Source: Duncaniella freteri
Lineage (GTDB): Bacteria; Bacteroidota; Bacteroidia; Bacteroidales; Muribaculaceae
Length of the DNA stretch: 64,000 bases
Direction of reading: 5' to 3'
Assembly (NCBI RefSeq): GCF_004766125.1
Contig: NZ_SJSA01000002.1
Coordinates: forward strand, 744,001-808,000
Below, one piece after another: positions 53,890 to 61,466 of this stretch. A model generated the notes under the pieces. It worked only from the letters and a program-made list of their open reading frames with translations, was not told where the DNA came from and searched no databases. The translations under genes and the position numbers were made by a program. Within the stretch, counting starts at the first letter, position 1. The number at the start of each line of letters is the position of its first letter.

Positions 53890-54996
53890 ATGGAATCAGC
53901 AACAATCACCAAAGTGACCCTCCGAAAAGAAAAACTCCGCAGCGGCAAACTGTCGCTCTATCTCGACTACTACCCACCCATCTGGAATCCGCACATCAAG
54001 AAGATGTCGCGCCGGGAGTTTCTCGGTCTGTATCTCATCGGTAATCCAAAAGACAAGTTCGAGCTTGATTACAACGAGGAAATCATGCTCAAAGCCCGTG
54101 GCATCCGTGCCACCCGCGAACTGGCAATCATCAATGAGGAGTTTGGCTTCCTTGACCGCACCAAGAAACAAGCGGACTTTCTTGAATACTTCGAGAGCAA
54201 GACCAAAGAGAAATATCAGAAATGGGAAATCGTCTATAAACACTTCAAGGACTTCTGTAATGGCAGATGTCTGATGAAAGACGTGACTATCGGACTGTGT
54301 AACGACTTTCGCACCTACATTCTCAGAATCGGGGTGAAACAAACGGGCAACATAATCTCACGCAACTCTGCCGCCGGATACTGGTCAACCTTCCGCGCTC
54401 TGTTGAAGTTGGCATATAAGGAAGGCTGGCTCCGTGAGAACGTCAATGACTACCTTGACCGCATTGACTGGGAGGAACCGAAAATCAACTATCTCGAAAT
54501 CGAGGAGGTTAAGAAACTGGCTGCCACGCCATGCAAAGTCGATGTACTAAAACGTGCATCACTCTTCGCCTGTATGACAGGACTTCGCATCAGCGATATT
54601 CTCCAGCTCCGTTGGGAGAATATTGAGTTGTCACCCGATGGCGGCTACTGTATGCGCATCCGTACCCAGAAAACTAAGACGCAGGCAACACTGCCATTGA
54701 GCGATGAAGCCTTGTCGTACTGTGGTGAACAAGGTCGAGGCATGGTATTCAAAGGACTGAGCCGTGCCCATACCCGCGAACCGTTCAAGAAATGGCTAAA
54801 AGATGCCGGTATCAAGAAGAAATTTACCTTCCACGGTCTTCGCCACACCTACGCTACACTTCTGATTACCAACGGTACAGATATCTACACCGTCAGCAAG
54901 ATGCTAACGCATAAAAACGTCGCCACGACTCAGATATATGCAGAGGTCATCAGCCAGAAGAAGCGTGATGCCGCCAACTCAATCACCCTCAAATGA
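53890..54996 (+). CDS. Tyrosine recombinase/integrase
   Basis: The 368-residue integrase has an N-terminal arm-binding region, a core-binding domain (KYQKWEIVYKHFKDFC) and an intact catalytic domain: Arg in TGLRISDILQLRWENI, HGLRHTYATLLI (HxxR) and TQIYAEV with the nucleophile Tyr after HKNVATTQ. It should integrate and excise this element. It lies 68 bases after the HTH protein gene. Its complete active site contrasts with the degenerate one in the capsule fusion protein at 13460-14875. Confidence 0.95.
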   Translation: MESATITKVTLRKEKLRSGKLSLYLDYYPPIWNPHIKKMSRREFLGLYLIGNPKDKFELDYNEEIMLKARGIRATRELAIINEEFGFLDRTKKQADFLEYFESKTKEKYQKWEIVYKHFKDFCNGRCLMKDVTIGLCNDFRTYILRIGVKQTGNIISRNSAAGYWSTFRALLKLAYKEGWLRENVNDYLDRIDWEEPKINYLEIEEVKKLAATPCKVDVLKRASLFACMTGLRISDILQLRWENIELSPDGGYCMRIRTQKTKTQATLPLSDEALSYCGEQGRGMVFKGLSRAHTREPFKKWLKDAGIKKKFTFHGLRHTYATLLITNGTDIYTVSKMLTHKNVATTQIYAEVISQKKRDAANSITLK

Positions 54997-55022
54997 TTGA
55001 TAAGGTTAAAGCTCAAAGCAGG

Positions 55023-55114
55023 CACCGCAAAAACACCGATCAAAACACCACAAAAACACCGATTGAAATGCCGCAAAAACACCGATTAAAACGCCACAAA
55101 AACACCGATTTGTG
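55023..55114. repeat. Four 23-bp direct repeats after the integrase gene
   Basis: The unit is close to CACCGCAAAAACACCGATCA plus AAA, with CAAAAACACCGAT identical in all four and variable bases at fixed positions. They run head to tail without spacers, 26 bases after the integrase stop. Likely protein-binding iterons (integrase arm sites or a replication/transfer origin). Confidence 0.8.
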
Positions 55115-55188
55115 TTGAATCATCATAACCTGTGTACGCTGAAAGCTACGCGATGCCGCTAAAATTCAATTATCCTGAAATAAAATAA

Positions 55189-55231
55189 TTAGCATATAAG
55201 CTAACACTCTCGAAATTTTGTTATATCTTTG
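55189..55231 (+). promoter_or_regulatory. Promoter/operator of the toxin gene
   Basis: Dyad TTAGC-ATATAA-GCTAA at 55189-55204 precedes TATCTTTG (55224-55231, a TAnnTTTG match). The ATG follows only 10 bases later, so the message would be nearly leaderless. The dyad is a candidate site for autorepression by the HTH antitoxin. Confidence 0.45.
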
Positions 55232-55241
55232 TAGACGAATT

Positions 55242-55721
55242 ATGAGTAAGAAAGTAAAAATAGAGCCTGTGAGGTCTTCCGAATCGGCAAGCCTCTACAC
55301 CATCATCTTTGAGGATGGTGATATGTCGGAGTTCGCAAAATTCCTTAACCGCTTCAAGGACAATGGCAAACTCCAGCGTGACTATCAGCTGATTCTGTAT
55401 GCCCTGCAAAAAATTCTGGAAAATGGAGTGCAGGAACGATATTTCCGTCCCGAGGGGAAATATGCAGACAGAGTATGCGCACTCCCGATTGACTCAGGCA
55501 AACTGAGATTATATTGCCTGAGAATTTCGGATAAAATATTGATTCTTGGCAATGGAGGTATTAAGCAAACAAAGACATACAATGAGAATCAGGAACTCAA
55601 TGGTTATGTCATGGATCTTCAGAAATTTGATGCGCTATTAAAAGCAGCTGAGAAAGAAGGATCCATCATTGTCGAAGAAACAGTCCTGAATGGAATAACC
55701 GATAAAACATTTGAGTTATGA
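55242..55721 (+). CDS. RelE/HigB-like toxin
   Basis: From ATG 55242 the protein is 159 residues. The centre YFRPEGKYADRVCALPIDSG, LRLYCLRISDKILILGNGGI and KQTKTYNEN matches the RelE/HigB ribonuclease fold, with an extended C-terminus common in Bacteroidetes homologues. It is predicted to cut mRNA on the ribosome when unneutralised. Its stop overlaps the ATG of the HTH antitoxin gene by 4 bases, the toxin-first order of HigBA systems. Confidence 0.75.
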   Translation: MSKKVKIEPVRSSESASLYTIIFEDGDMSEFAKFLNRFKDNGKLQRDYQLILYALQKILENGVQERYFRPEGKYADRVCALPIDSGKLRLYCLRISDKILILGNGGIKQTKTYNENQELNGYVMDLQKFDALLKAAEKEGSIIVEETVLNGITDKTFEL

Positions 55722-55981
55722 AAACTACAGCCCAACTATTCGATGAATGTCTTGCTACCGTTAAGAACGATGTCAAGATGGAACTTGACATGTCGTTTGC
55801 CTTGGCCGATAAGATTGACATGATTCTTCGTGAAAAGAATATCAGTCAGAAACAGTTGGCAAAAAAGATGGGCAAGACCGAAGCAGAAGTATCTCGATGG
55901 CTTGGAGGCACTCATAATTTCACACTGAGAACGATAGCAAAGATTTCCGATGCTCTCGGCGTCAAACTTTTAACCATATAG
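55718..55981 (+). CDS. HTH antitoxin, HigA-like
   Basis: The 87-residue protein has a helical N-terminus (LFDECLATVKNDVKMELD), likely the toxin-binding part, and an XRE-type HTH: ISQKQLAKKMGKTEAEVSRW, then LGGTHNFTLRTIAKISDALG. It should bind both toxin and operator. It overlaps the toxin gene (ATGA) and is followed 4 bases later by another HTH gene. Confidence 0.85.
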   Translation: MKTTAQLFDECLATVKNDVKMELDMSFALADKIDMILREKNISQKQLAKKMGKTEAEVSRWLGGTHNFTLRTIAKISDALGVKLLTI

Positions 55982-55985
55982 TGTG

Positions 55986-56306
55986 ATGGAAAGCAATACC
56001 TCTAATCACGATGACAAGATAATGCATTGCTCAACTTTCGACGAGCTTCTTGATGCAGAATATGGCAAGCCCGGCACCTCGGAGCGGGAACAGTTCGACG
56101 CTGATGCGGCGGCGTTCTGTCTGGCAGAGACACTCAAAGAAGAACGTCTCAAAGCCGGACTGACCCAACAGCAGCTCGCTGAGCGTATCGGTACTAAGAA
56201 AACCTATATCTCTCGTCTGGAAAACGGCAAATCTGATGTCCAGCTCAGCACCCTCTTCCGAATCTTTGAGGGTCTCGGCAGAAGGGTATCTTTGACCATC
56301 CTGTAA
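55986..56306 (+). CDS. Second XRE-family HTH protein, HigA-type
   Basis: The 106-residue protein has an N-terminal acidic region (STFDELLDAEYGKPGTSERE) typical of HigA antitoxins that accompany HigB toxins, then an HTH KAGLTQQQLAERIGTKKTYI followed by SRLENGKSD. No second toxin is adjacent, so it may be an orphan antitoxin or the third member of the upstream toxin module. A GTG one codon earlier is an alternative start. Confidence 0.8.
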   Translation: MESNTSNHDDKIMHCSTFDELLDAEYGKPGTSEREQFDADAAAFCLAETLKEERLKAGLTQQQLAERIGTKKTYISRLENGKSDVQLSTLFRIFEGLGRRVSLTIL

Positions 56307-56350
56307 ATAGACAATAATCTTCAGACTGGCTCAAAAAAAATCGCACAAAA

Positions 56351-56409
56351 TAGTCGTAGTTTGAGCTATTATTGCTATATTTGCAACCTAATAGACGCAA
56401 GTACGACTA
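56351..56409 (+). promoter_or_regulatory. Promoter and paired operator of hipBA
   Basis: TAGTCGTA (56351-56358) and its exact reverse complement TACGACTA (56402-56409) flank a TATATTTG box (56376-56383); the second copy runs into the ATG. HipB-type repressors bind paired sites like this. Confidence 0.5.
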
Positions 56410-56768
56410 TGGAAGAGAATATATACATGTTACCTGACAGTGAAATCCGCCGTCGGCTGGGACAAAAAATAAGGCATCTGCGACTCCGACAGAACTTCAC
56501 TCAGACATCACTCGCAGAACAGGCGCAAGTCTCATTGACGACACTAAAGAGAATCGAGAAAGGCGATATAAGCTATTTCGATTCCCTGATGCGCGTGCTT
56601 CGCATACTTGGCGAACTGGATGTGTTCTCGTCACTCATTAAGGAAGATGAGATGAGTCCCAATGAATATTTCGAGTTTGTCGAAGCAAGCAAGAAGAAGC
56701 AGCGCAAACGCGCAAGCGGCAATAACAAGACCAACACACAACCTAATACCGAGGAATCAGAATGGTAG
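56409..56768 (+). CDS. hipB: HipB-like HTH regulator/antitoxin
   Basis: From ATG 56409 the protein is 119 residues. Its XRE HTH lies at about residues 14-70 (LGQKIRHLRLRQNFTQTSLA, then EQAQVSLTTLKRIEKGD). The C-terminal tail is lysine/asparagine rich and probably disordered. It should repress its own operon and neutralise the HipA kinase encoded next, whose start overlaps by 7 bases. A longer frame from 56361 runs through the promoter and is rejected. Confidence 0.85.
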   Translation: MEENIYMLPDSEIRRRLGQKIRHLRLRQNFTQTSLAEQAQVSLTTLKRIEKGDISYFDSLMRVLRILGELDVFSSLIKEDEMSPNEYFEFVEASKKKQRKRASGNNKTNTQPNTEESEW

Positions 56769-58042
56769 ATATAGCAAGAGTAAACCTGTATGGTCAACCC
56801 GTCGGTACATTCCGATGGGACAGCAACCGCCAGCTGGCACATTTCGAGTATGCCGAAAGCTTCATAGGCAAAGGTCTTGAACCCTCGCCGCTTCTGATGC
56901 CTGTGCGTCAGGGAAGGGTGTATTCATTCTCCGACATAGGTCGTGAGACGTTCAAGGGACTTCCCGGTATGCTTGCAGATTCATTGCCCGATACTTACGG
57001 ACGAGCATTGTTCGACCGCTGGCTTGCGCTGACCGGGCGTAGCAGCGGGAACGCTGTGGAGACGTTATGTTTTCTTGGGAAACGCTGTATGGGAGCGTTG
57101 GAGTTTGAACCGGCCATGGATGCGCCCTATGGTCCCGATGTCAGAATAGAACTTGATTCCCTTGTTGAAGTGGCAAGCGAAGCACTGTCGGAAAAGGAAG
57201 AATTTGGAGCTAATCTTGAAGAGGACAAGAAGGCGGCAATAGCCGAGATAGTGCGACTTGGTACCTCTGCCGGAGGACAGAGGGCGAAAGCCATCATAGC
57301 CTACAATCCATCGACCGGGGAAGTTCGTTCAGGACAGATTGAAGCCCCGGAAGGCTTTGACTATTATCTGATAAAACTCGACGGTGTAACCGCTGAAGCC
57401 GGATTCAGGGAAACTCAGAATTTCGGCCGACTGGAATACTCTTTCTATCGGCTTGTAAAGGAATGCGGCATAGAAATGTCGGATTGCAGTCTGATAGAAG
57501 AGAATGGACGCGCCCATTTTCTCACCAAGCGTTTTGACCGCCGGAATGGTGAGAAAATTCATATGCAGACACTCTGTGGTATAGCGCATTATGATTATCG
57601 TAATCCCCGTTCATACTCTTACGAGCAGGCGTTCAACGTGATGAGAGCATTGAGACTGCCATACTCACAGGCACAGGAAATGTATCGTCGCATGGTATTC
57701 AATGTTGTAATCCGCAATCAGGATGACCACACAAAAAACATATCCTTCCTTATGGACAGACAAGGGAAATGGACTCTTTCGCCGGCATACGACATGGGAT
57801 TTGCCTATAATCCGAAGGGTGGATGGACAGCACAGCACCAGATGTCAATAAACGGAAAGTTTGACGACATCACTCGCCAAGACCTTTTGGAATTTGCGAG
57901 ACACAACAATATAAAGGAAGCTACTGAAATAATTGACCGTATTGCCGAAGTGTCTTCACGCTGGCCTCTCTTGGCAAGGGAATGTGAAGTTCCCCAGCCC
58001 ATGATAGATGCCATTATGCCGAATTTGAAGCTCTCTATATAA
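56762..58042 (+). CDS. hipA: HipA-like serine/threonine kinase toxin
   Basis: The 426-residue protein has the HipA N-subdomain (VNLYGQPVGTFRWD, then FKGLPGMLADSLPDTYGRAL), ATP-loop-like GTSAGGQRAKAIIAYN, YYLIKLD, catalytic NQDDHTKN and the metal-binding LSPAYDMGFAYN (DFG-like Asp). All key residues appear intact. HipA kinases phosphorylate glutamyl-tRNA synthetase or other targets and cause growth arrest and persistence; the target here is unknown. Confidence 0.93.
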   Translation: MVDIARVNLYGQPVGTFRWDSNRQLAHFEYAESFIGKGLEPSPLLMPVRQGRVYSFSDIGRETFKGLPGMLADSLPDTYGRALFDRWLALTGRSSGNAVETLCFLGKRCMGALEFEPAMDAPYGPDVRIELDSLVEVASEALSEKEEFGANLEEDKKAAIAEIVRLGTSAGGQRAKAIIAYNPSTGEVRSGQIEAPEGFDYYLIKLDGVTAEAGFRETQNFGRLEYSFYRLVKECGIEMSDCSLIEENGRAHFLTKRFDRRNGEKIHMQTLCGIAHYDYRNPRSYSYEQAFNVMRALRLPYSQAQEMYRRMVFNVVIRNQDDHTKNISFLMDRQGKWTLSPAYDMGFAYNPKGGWTAQHQMSINGKFDDITRQDLLEFARHNNIKEATEIIDRIAEVSSRWPLLARECEVPQPMIDAIMPNLKLSI

Positions 58043-58073
58043 TACATCCTTCTTCGCAAAGATTTCTATAATG

Positions 58074-58739
58074 ATGAAAATATATCCTGACAAAGACAAA
58101 GCATTTCCAAATTCTGCGATTCCGAGCATTTGCTACATAAAAAATGTGGTGAAGAATCCGAGAATCATTATCGGAGATTATACATATTACGATGATATAG
58201 ACGGAGCCGACAGATTTGAGGAACACGTTACACATTTCTATGAGTTCATCGGTGATAGGCTGATAATCGGTAACTTTTGCGCCATTGCTAAGGGAGTTAC
58301 TTTTATTATGAACGGCGCCAATCATCGGATGGATTGCGCCACCACCTATCCTTTCTACATAATGGGAGGAGATTGGGGAGGTGCGATTGCTCCGGTAATG
58401 GATGAATTGCCGCTCAAAGGTGACACAGTCATCGGCAATGATGTGTGGATCGGGCAAAATGTGACAATCATGCCCGGCGTGCATATTGGCGACGGAGCCA
58501 TAATCGGCACAAATGCCACGGTTGCCTCCGACATTCCTCAATATTCGATAGCCGTGGGCAATCCGGCAAAAGTCATACGCCGCAGATTTGACGATGAAAT
58601 GATAGACCTGTTGGAGCGTCTACAATGGTGGAACCGTCCCATTGAAGAGGTTGATACATTGATTCCTATACTCTCAAATCCAGATATAGCCCAGGCAAAA
58701 ATTGATATAGCGGAATATCTCCGCATTCAATACGATTAA
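58074..58739 (+). CDS. CatB/Vat-family xenobiotic acetyltransferase
   Basis: The 221-residue protein is a left-handed beta-helix acetyltransferase. The family Vat/CatB signature is strong: IGNFCAIAKGVTFIMNGANH with the catalytic His, then TYPFYIMGGDWG, NDVWIGQNVTIMPGVHIGDG and IAVGNPAKVIRRRF. Close relatives acetylate streptogramin A or chloramphenicol, while others act on unknown hydroxyl substrates, so resistance is possible but not shown. It lies 31 bases after hipA, as cargo of the element. Confidence 0.88.
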   Translation: MKIYPDKDKAFPNSAIPSICYIKNVVKNPRIIIGDYTYYDDIDGADRFEEHVTHFYEFIGDRLIIGNFCAIAKGVTFIMNGANHRMDCATTYPFYIMGGDWGGAIAPVMDELPLKGDTVIGNDVWIGQNVTIMPGVHIGDGAIIGTNATVASDIPQYSIAVGNPAKVIRRRFDDEMIDLLERLQWWNRPIEEVDTLIPILSNPDIAQAKIDIAEYLRIQYD

Positions 58740-58762
58740 ATTGTGGCCTTACCTGAACGAAC

Positions 58763-58817
58763 AAAACAGTGGGTTAAATTGTCTATAAAGACGTGAATAT
58801 TTAACCCACTGTTTTAT
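58763..58817 (+). terminator. Terminator after the acetyltransferase gene
   Basis: AAAACAGTGGGTTAAA pairs perfectly with TTTAACCCACTGTTTT (58800-58815) across a 21-base loop. The next gene's ATG lies only 4 bases after the stem. Confidence 0.8.
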
Positions 58818-58819
58818 TT

Positions 58820-60217
58820 ATGAAGGAAACGCCCCAGCGCTTGAGGAGCCTCGCTCCCCCTACCCGGGACAAAATTTTTATCTGGAGTGCCGTGGTTGCC
58901 GGTTGCGGCATCATGGCTTTACTTGGTCGTCATGCCGCCATAACCCGTTTCGGCACTGACGAATTTACCGGCAATGTTCTCTTTGCCGTTTTCTTTGTCC
59001 TCACAATCGGTCTATATTGCGGATTCCAGTCGGCAGTCGAAGATGTTTTCAATCGTCTTTCAACTCTTTTTCGCCGTCGTGAAGTTATGGCTATTGCTGA
59101 AACTGCCAACGGTGAGAAAATGCACGTTTCAGTTGAAGAACCATCAGTAACAATGACGCAATATTTCGAGACCAACTCAGAAGTGTCTGACATTGAAGAG
59201 AGCAATGCAACTTTTGAGAAATCAACGGACAAAGCACCGTTTGAGGTCTTGGAAGTTGTAGACGATATGCGTCATATCCGTTTCTCGGACGGAGAGGAAG
59301 CCTATGTGGGTATTGGTCTATCTGATGAAGAGATTATCCTTGAAAAAGCGTATAACGATTCAAGAGATTATGATGCCGAACTTGAAGAGGCATACAAGGA
59401 GTATCTTGACTCTATGACTGCGGAAGAACGATATGACCACGACCACGGTATTAAACGCGTTAAAAAGAAGAGAGAATATGGTGAAGAAGTAGGTTTCTTT
59501 TCATCAGTATCAGTTCAAGAGATCCACAACAATCCGGATGGAACTACTTTGATCGAGGAAACAGAGCAAGAGGTCTATGTTACTCCCGACGGTTCGGTGT
59601 ATTATCTCGAAGACATGGGTCCAATATGCAATTTTTATGAGAAATACAAAGACACCATAGAAACGCATGAAGAAATAATCACAAGAAAACAACAATGTGA
59701 TGAGGCGTTTGAGGAGATGCAACGTCACGAAGAATTATATAATCTTGAACAGGTGTCGTTTATATGTGCATATATCACACATACCATGAAACAATTCATG
59801 GAGTCTCACGAACTCGATAAACTTCATAAGAACGCTGAAAAATGGACTAAAAATCCCATAGCTAAATTCGCTTCTGTTCGGCTCCGAAGCAATCACCTGT
59901 CGAAAGAAGACATCAAACATCTTTGTTACAATGTCGGCAAGTTCCTGAATCTTAAGGGGAATGAAATTGCACTATTCGTCAAAAATGTATTTGCAGAGAG
60001 TTTTGACACCGTAAAAATAGGAACAATTATAGCAAAACTTGCAGATAAGAATCCAAAGAAGGATCGTATTCCTTTACTGTCAGCCAAAGAAATGAATTAT
60101 CTCTTTGAACACTATAAACGCTATAAGACAATCAACCTCGACATTATACCCAAAAGATTGGCGGAGGAAGAGGCTAAAGCCAAATTAGAGGCTGCAAAAA
60201 AGAAAAGCGGGAAATAA
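58820..60217 (+). CDS. Unrecognised membrane-anchored protein
   Basis: A 465-residue protein I do not recognise. Two membrane helices lie at about residues 19-38 and 48-70. The rest looks cytoplasmic: an acidic part (about 100-250), a glutamate-rich, partly coiled segment (about 290-330), then a helical C-terminal domain (KFASVRLRSNHLSKEDIKHL, NEIALFVKNVFAESFD) ending in an alanine/lysine tail KAKLEAAKKKSGK. The ATG follows directly on a terminator stem, so the real start could be Met33, though that would cut the first helix. It may be a cargo or defence gene. Confidence 0.75.
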   Translation: MKETPQRLRSLAPPTRDKIFIWSAVVAGCGIMALLGRHAAITRFGTDEFTGNVLFAVFFVLTIGLYCGFQSAVEDVFNRLSTLFRRREVMAIAETANGEKMHVSVEEPSVTMTQYFETNSEVSDIEESNATFEKSTDKAPFEVLEVVDDMRHIRFSDGEEAYVGIGLSDEEIILEKAYNDSRDYDAELEEAYKEYLDSMTAEERYDHDHGIKRVKKKREYGEEVGFFSSVSVQEIHNNPDGTTLIEETEQEVYVTPDGSVYYLEDMGPICNFYEKYKDTIETHEEIITRKQQCDEAFEEMQRHEELYNLEQVSFICAYITHTMKQFMESHELDKLHKNAEKWTKNPIAKFASVRLRSNHLSKEDIKHLCYNVGKFLNLKGNEIALFVKNVFAESFDTVKIGTIIAKLADKNPKKDRIPLLSAKEMNYLFEHYKRYKTINLDIIPKRLAEEEAKAKLEAAKKKSGK

Positions 60218-60240
60218 CAAGGAAATCCTAAGTATATTAC

Positions 60241-60283
60241 AGGCGAATAGTCGGGACAAAAGTCATGACTATTCGCCTATTTT
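60241..60283. terminator. Bidirectional terminator
   Basis: AGGCGAATAGTC (60241-60252) pairs with GACTATTCGCCT (60267-60278) between the converging membrane-protein and GNAT genes; ATTTTG follows on the plus side. Confidence 0.8.
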
Positions 60284-60284
60284 G

Positions 60285-60809
60285 CTATAACTCAATCTCA
60301 TAAAGTACATGAACACATAGCGGTGAAGCATCTGACAGTTTCGGGTGATTAAACTCTCCAGCCTTTACCATGCCAATCTTCTGCATCACACGTTCTGAAG
60401 GAGCATTAATTTTGGCTGTGAAAGAAAACAACCGTTCAATTCCTGATTTTTTTGCCAATTTCAAAACTGATCTTGCCGCCTCAGTTGCATATCCCTTATT
60501 GTGATAATCGGCTGCAAGTCGCCAGCCTATCTCAACTCCGGGAGTAAAAACTGCATCGAAGCCTATCCCATGAAGCCCGACATATCCGATGAATTCTCCG
60601 GTAGACTTTATTTCCACTGCATAAAGCCCCCAACCCTTTTGATTGAACTCATCCTGTATCCGTTTGTAAAATGCCATAGTTTCCCCATCACTCAGTATAG
60701 CCGGGAAATAGCGCATTACCTGTTCATCCTTATTCATAGCAATGAACAATGGTAAATCTTCCGGTTTCCACGAACGTAAAATAAGCCTTTCAGTTTCGAT
60801 ATATACCAT
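60285..60809 (-). CDS. GNAT acetyltransferase, RimJ/RimL type
   Basis: The 174-residue protein begins MVYIETERLILRSWKPEDL and has GFIGYVGLHG-like strand, VEIGWRLAADYHNKGYATEA (acetyl-CoA loop) and INAPSERVMQKIGMV, all typical of Acetyltransf_3 proteins. It probably acetylates a protein N-terminus or small amine; substrate unknown. The ATG at 60809 is preferred to a TTG four codons upstream. It runs opposite to the surrounding element genes, consistent with cargo. Confidence 0.9.
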   Translation of the reverse strand: MVYIETERLILRSWKPEDLPLFIAMNKDEQVMRYFPAILSDGETMAFYKRIQDEFNQKGWGLYAVEIKSTGEFIGYVGLHGIGFDAVFTPGVEIGWRLAADYHNKGYATEAARSVLKLAKKSGIERLFSFTAKINAPSERVMQKIGMVKAGEFNHPKLSDASPLCVHVLYEIEL

Positions 60810-61033
60810 AATGAATCTCAATTATAACGCAAATTTACTCAACTTTCCACACCAATGAAAGCCATTAAAGGTTATTGCTCAAAATAACCTTGAAATCACC
60901 TACTGTTTTTACGAATCACCATACAAATATTTTCACAAAACACCTTCTGAATATCACAGTATTAACACTTGCCAAACGGTTATTTTAGAACGTGATTGCG
61001 GTTATTTATTTCACCGACAACTCACTTTCAATC

Positions 61034-61072
61034 AGTGCGGTTCTATTTCCGTAAACAATATAAAACCGCACT
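61034..61072 (+). promoter_or_regulatory. 9-bp inverted repeat before the HTH gene
   Basis: AGTGCGGTT (61034-61042) and AACCGCACT (61064-61072) are exact complements around 21 bases, ending 3 bases before the ATG. It could be an operator for the encoded HTH protein or an RNA stem hiding the ribosome-binding region. Confidence 0.5.
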
Positions 61073-61075
61073 AAA

Positions 61076-61462
61076 ATGGAAGCACCAACAATCACCTTCG
61101 ACCAACTGCCCCACGTGGTAGGCGGTCTCTCAGAGAAACTCGACCGAGTGCTTGAACTGCTTGAAAAGGCAGGCTTCACCGGCCACTCCAAACAGTCCAA
61201 GCCCTCGCGCAGACTCGTGTATGCGAAAGAGGCTTGCCAGATAATAGGCAAGTCACTTTCGAGTCTCTACCGCGGCATCAAGGCTCCGAATGACCCCATT
61301 CCGAGCTACAAGCGCGGCAAACTCCTCTATTTTTATGAGGATGAACTGTACGCATGGATTGAAAGCGGACGCAAACATTCCGTCGCTCCATCACTCGCCG
61401 AAACTGCGGCTGCCATAACTGCCGGAATGAAACGCCGTCCCCGTGGTGGATATAACTTCTGA
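61076..61462 (+). CDS. Excisionase-like helix-turn-helix protein
   Basis: The 128-residue protein has a short coiled N-terminus (LSEKLDRVLELLEKAGF), then an HTH_17-type domain: RLVYAKEACQIIGKSLSSLY, RGIKAPNDPIPSYKRGKLLY and FYEDELYAWIESG. Proteins of this type open the mobilization/replication block of Bacteroidetes mobilizable elements and may control excision or transfer genes. The DUF3987 gene follows 4 bases after its stop. Confidence 0.88.
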   Translation: MEAPTITFDQLPHVVGGLSEKLDRVLELLEKAGFTGHSKQSKPSRRLVYAKEACQIIGKSLSSLYRGIKAPNDPIPSYKRGKLLYFYEDELYAWIESGRKHSVAPSLAETAAAITAGMKRRPRGGYNF

Positions 61463-61466
61463 GCCT

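Noticed and set aside
55023..55114. Possible CRISPR array
   Set aside because: The 23-bp units follow one another with no unique spacers and there are no cas genes.
56361..56408. N-terminal extension of HipB
   Set aside because: It would translate through the promoter box and operator.
58840..58880. GC-rich stretch resembling a tRNA acceptor end
   Set aside because: No cloverleaf could be folded; it reads better as the N-terminus of the membrane protein.
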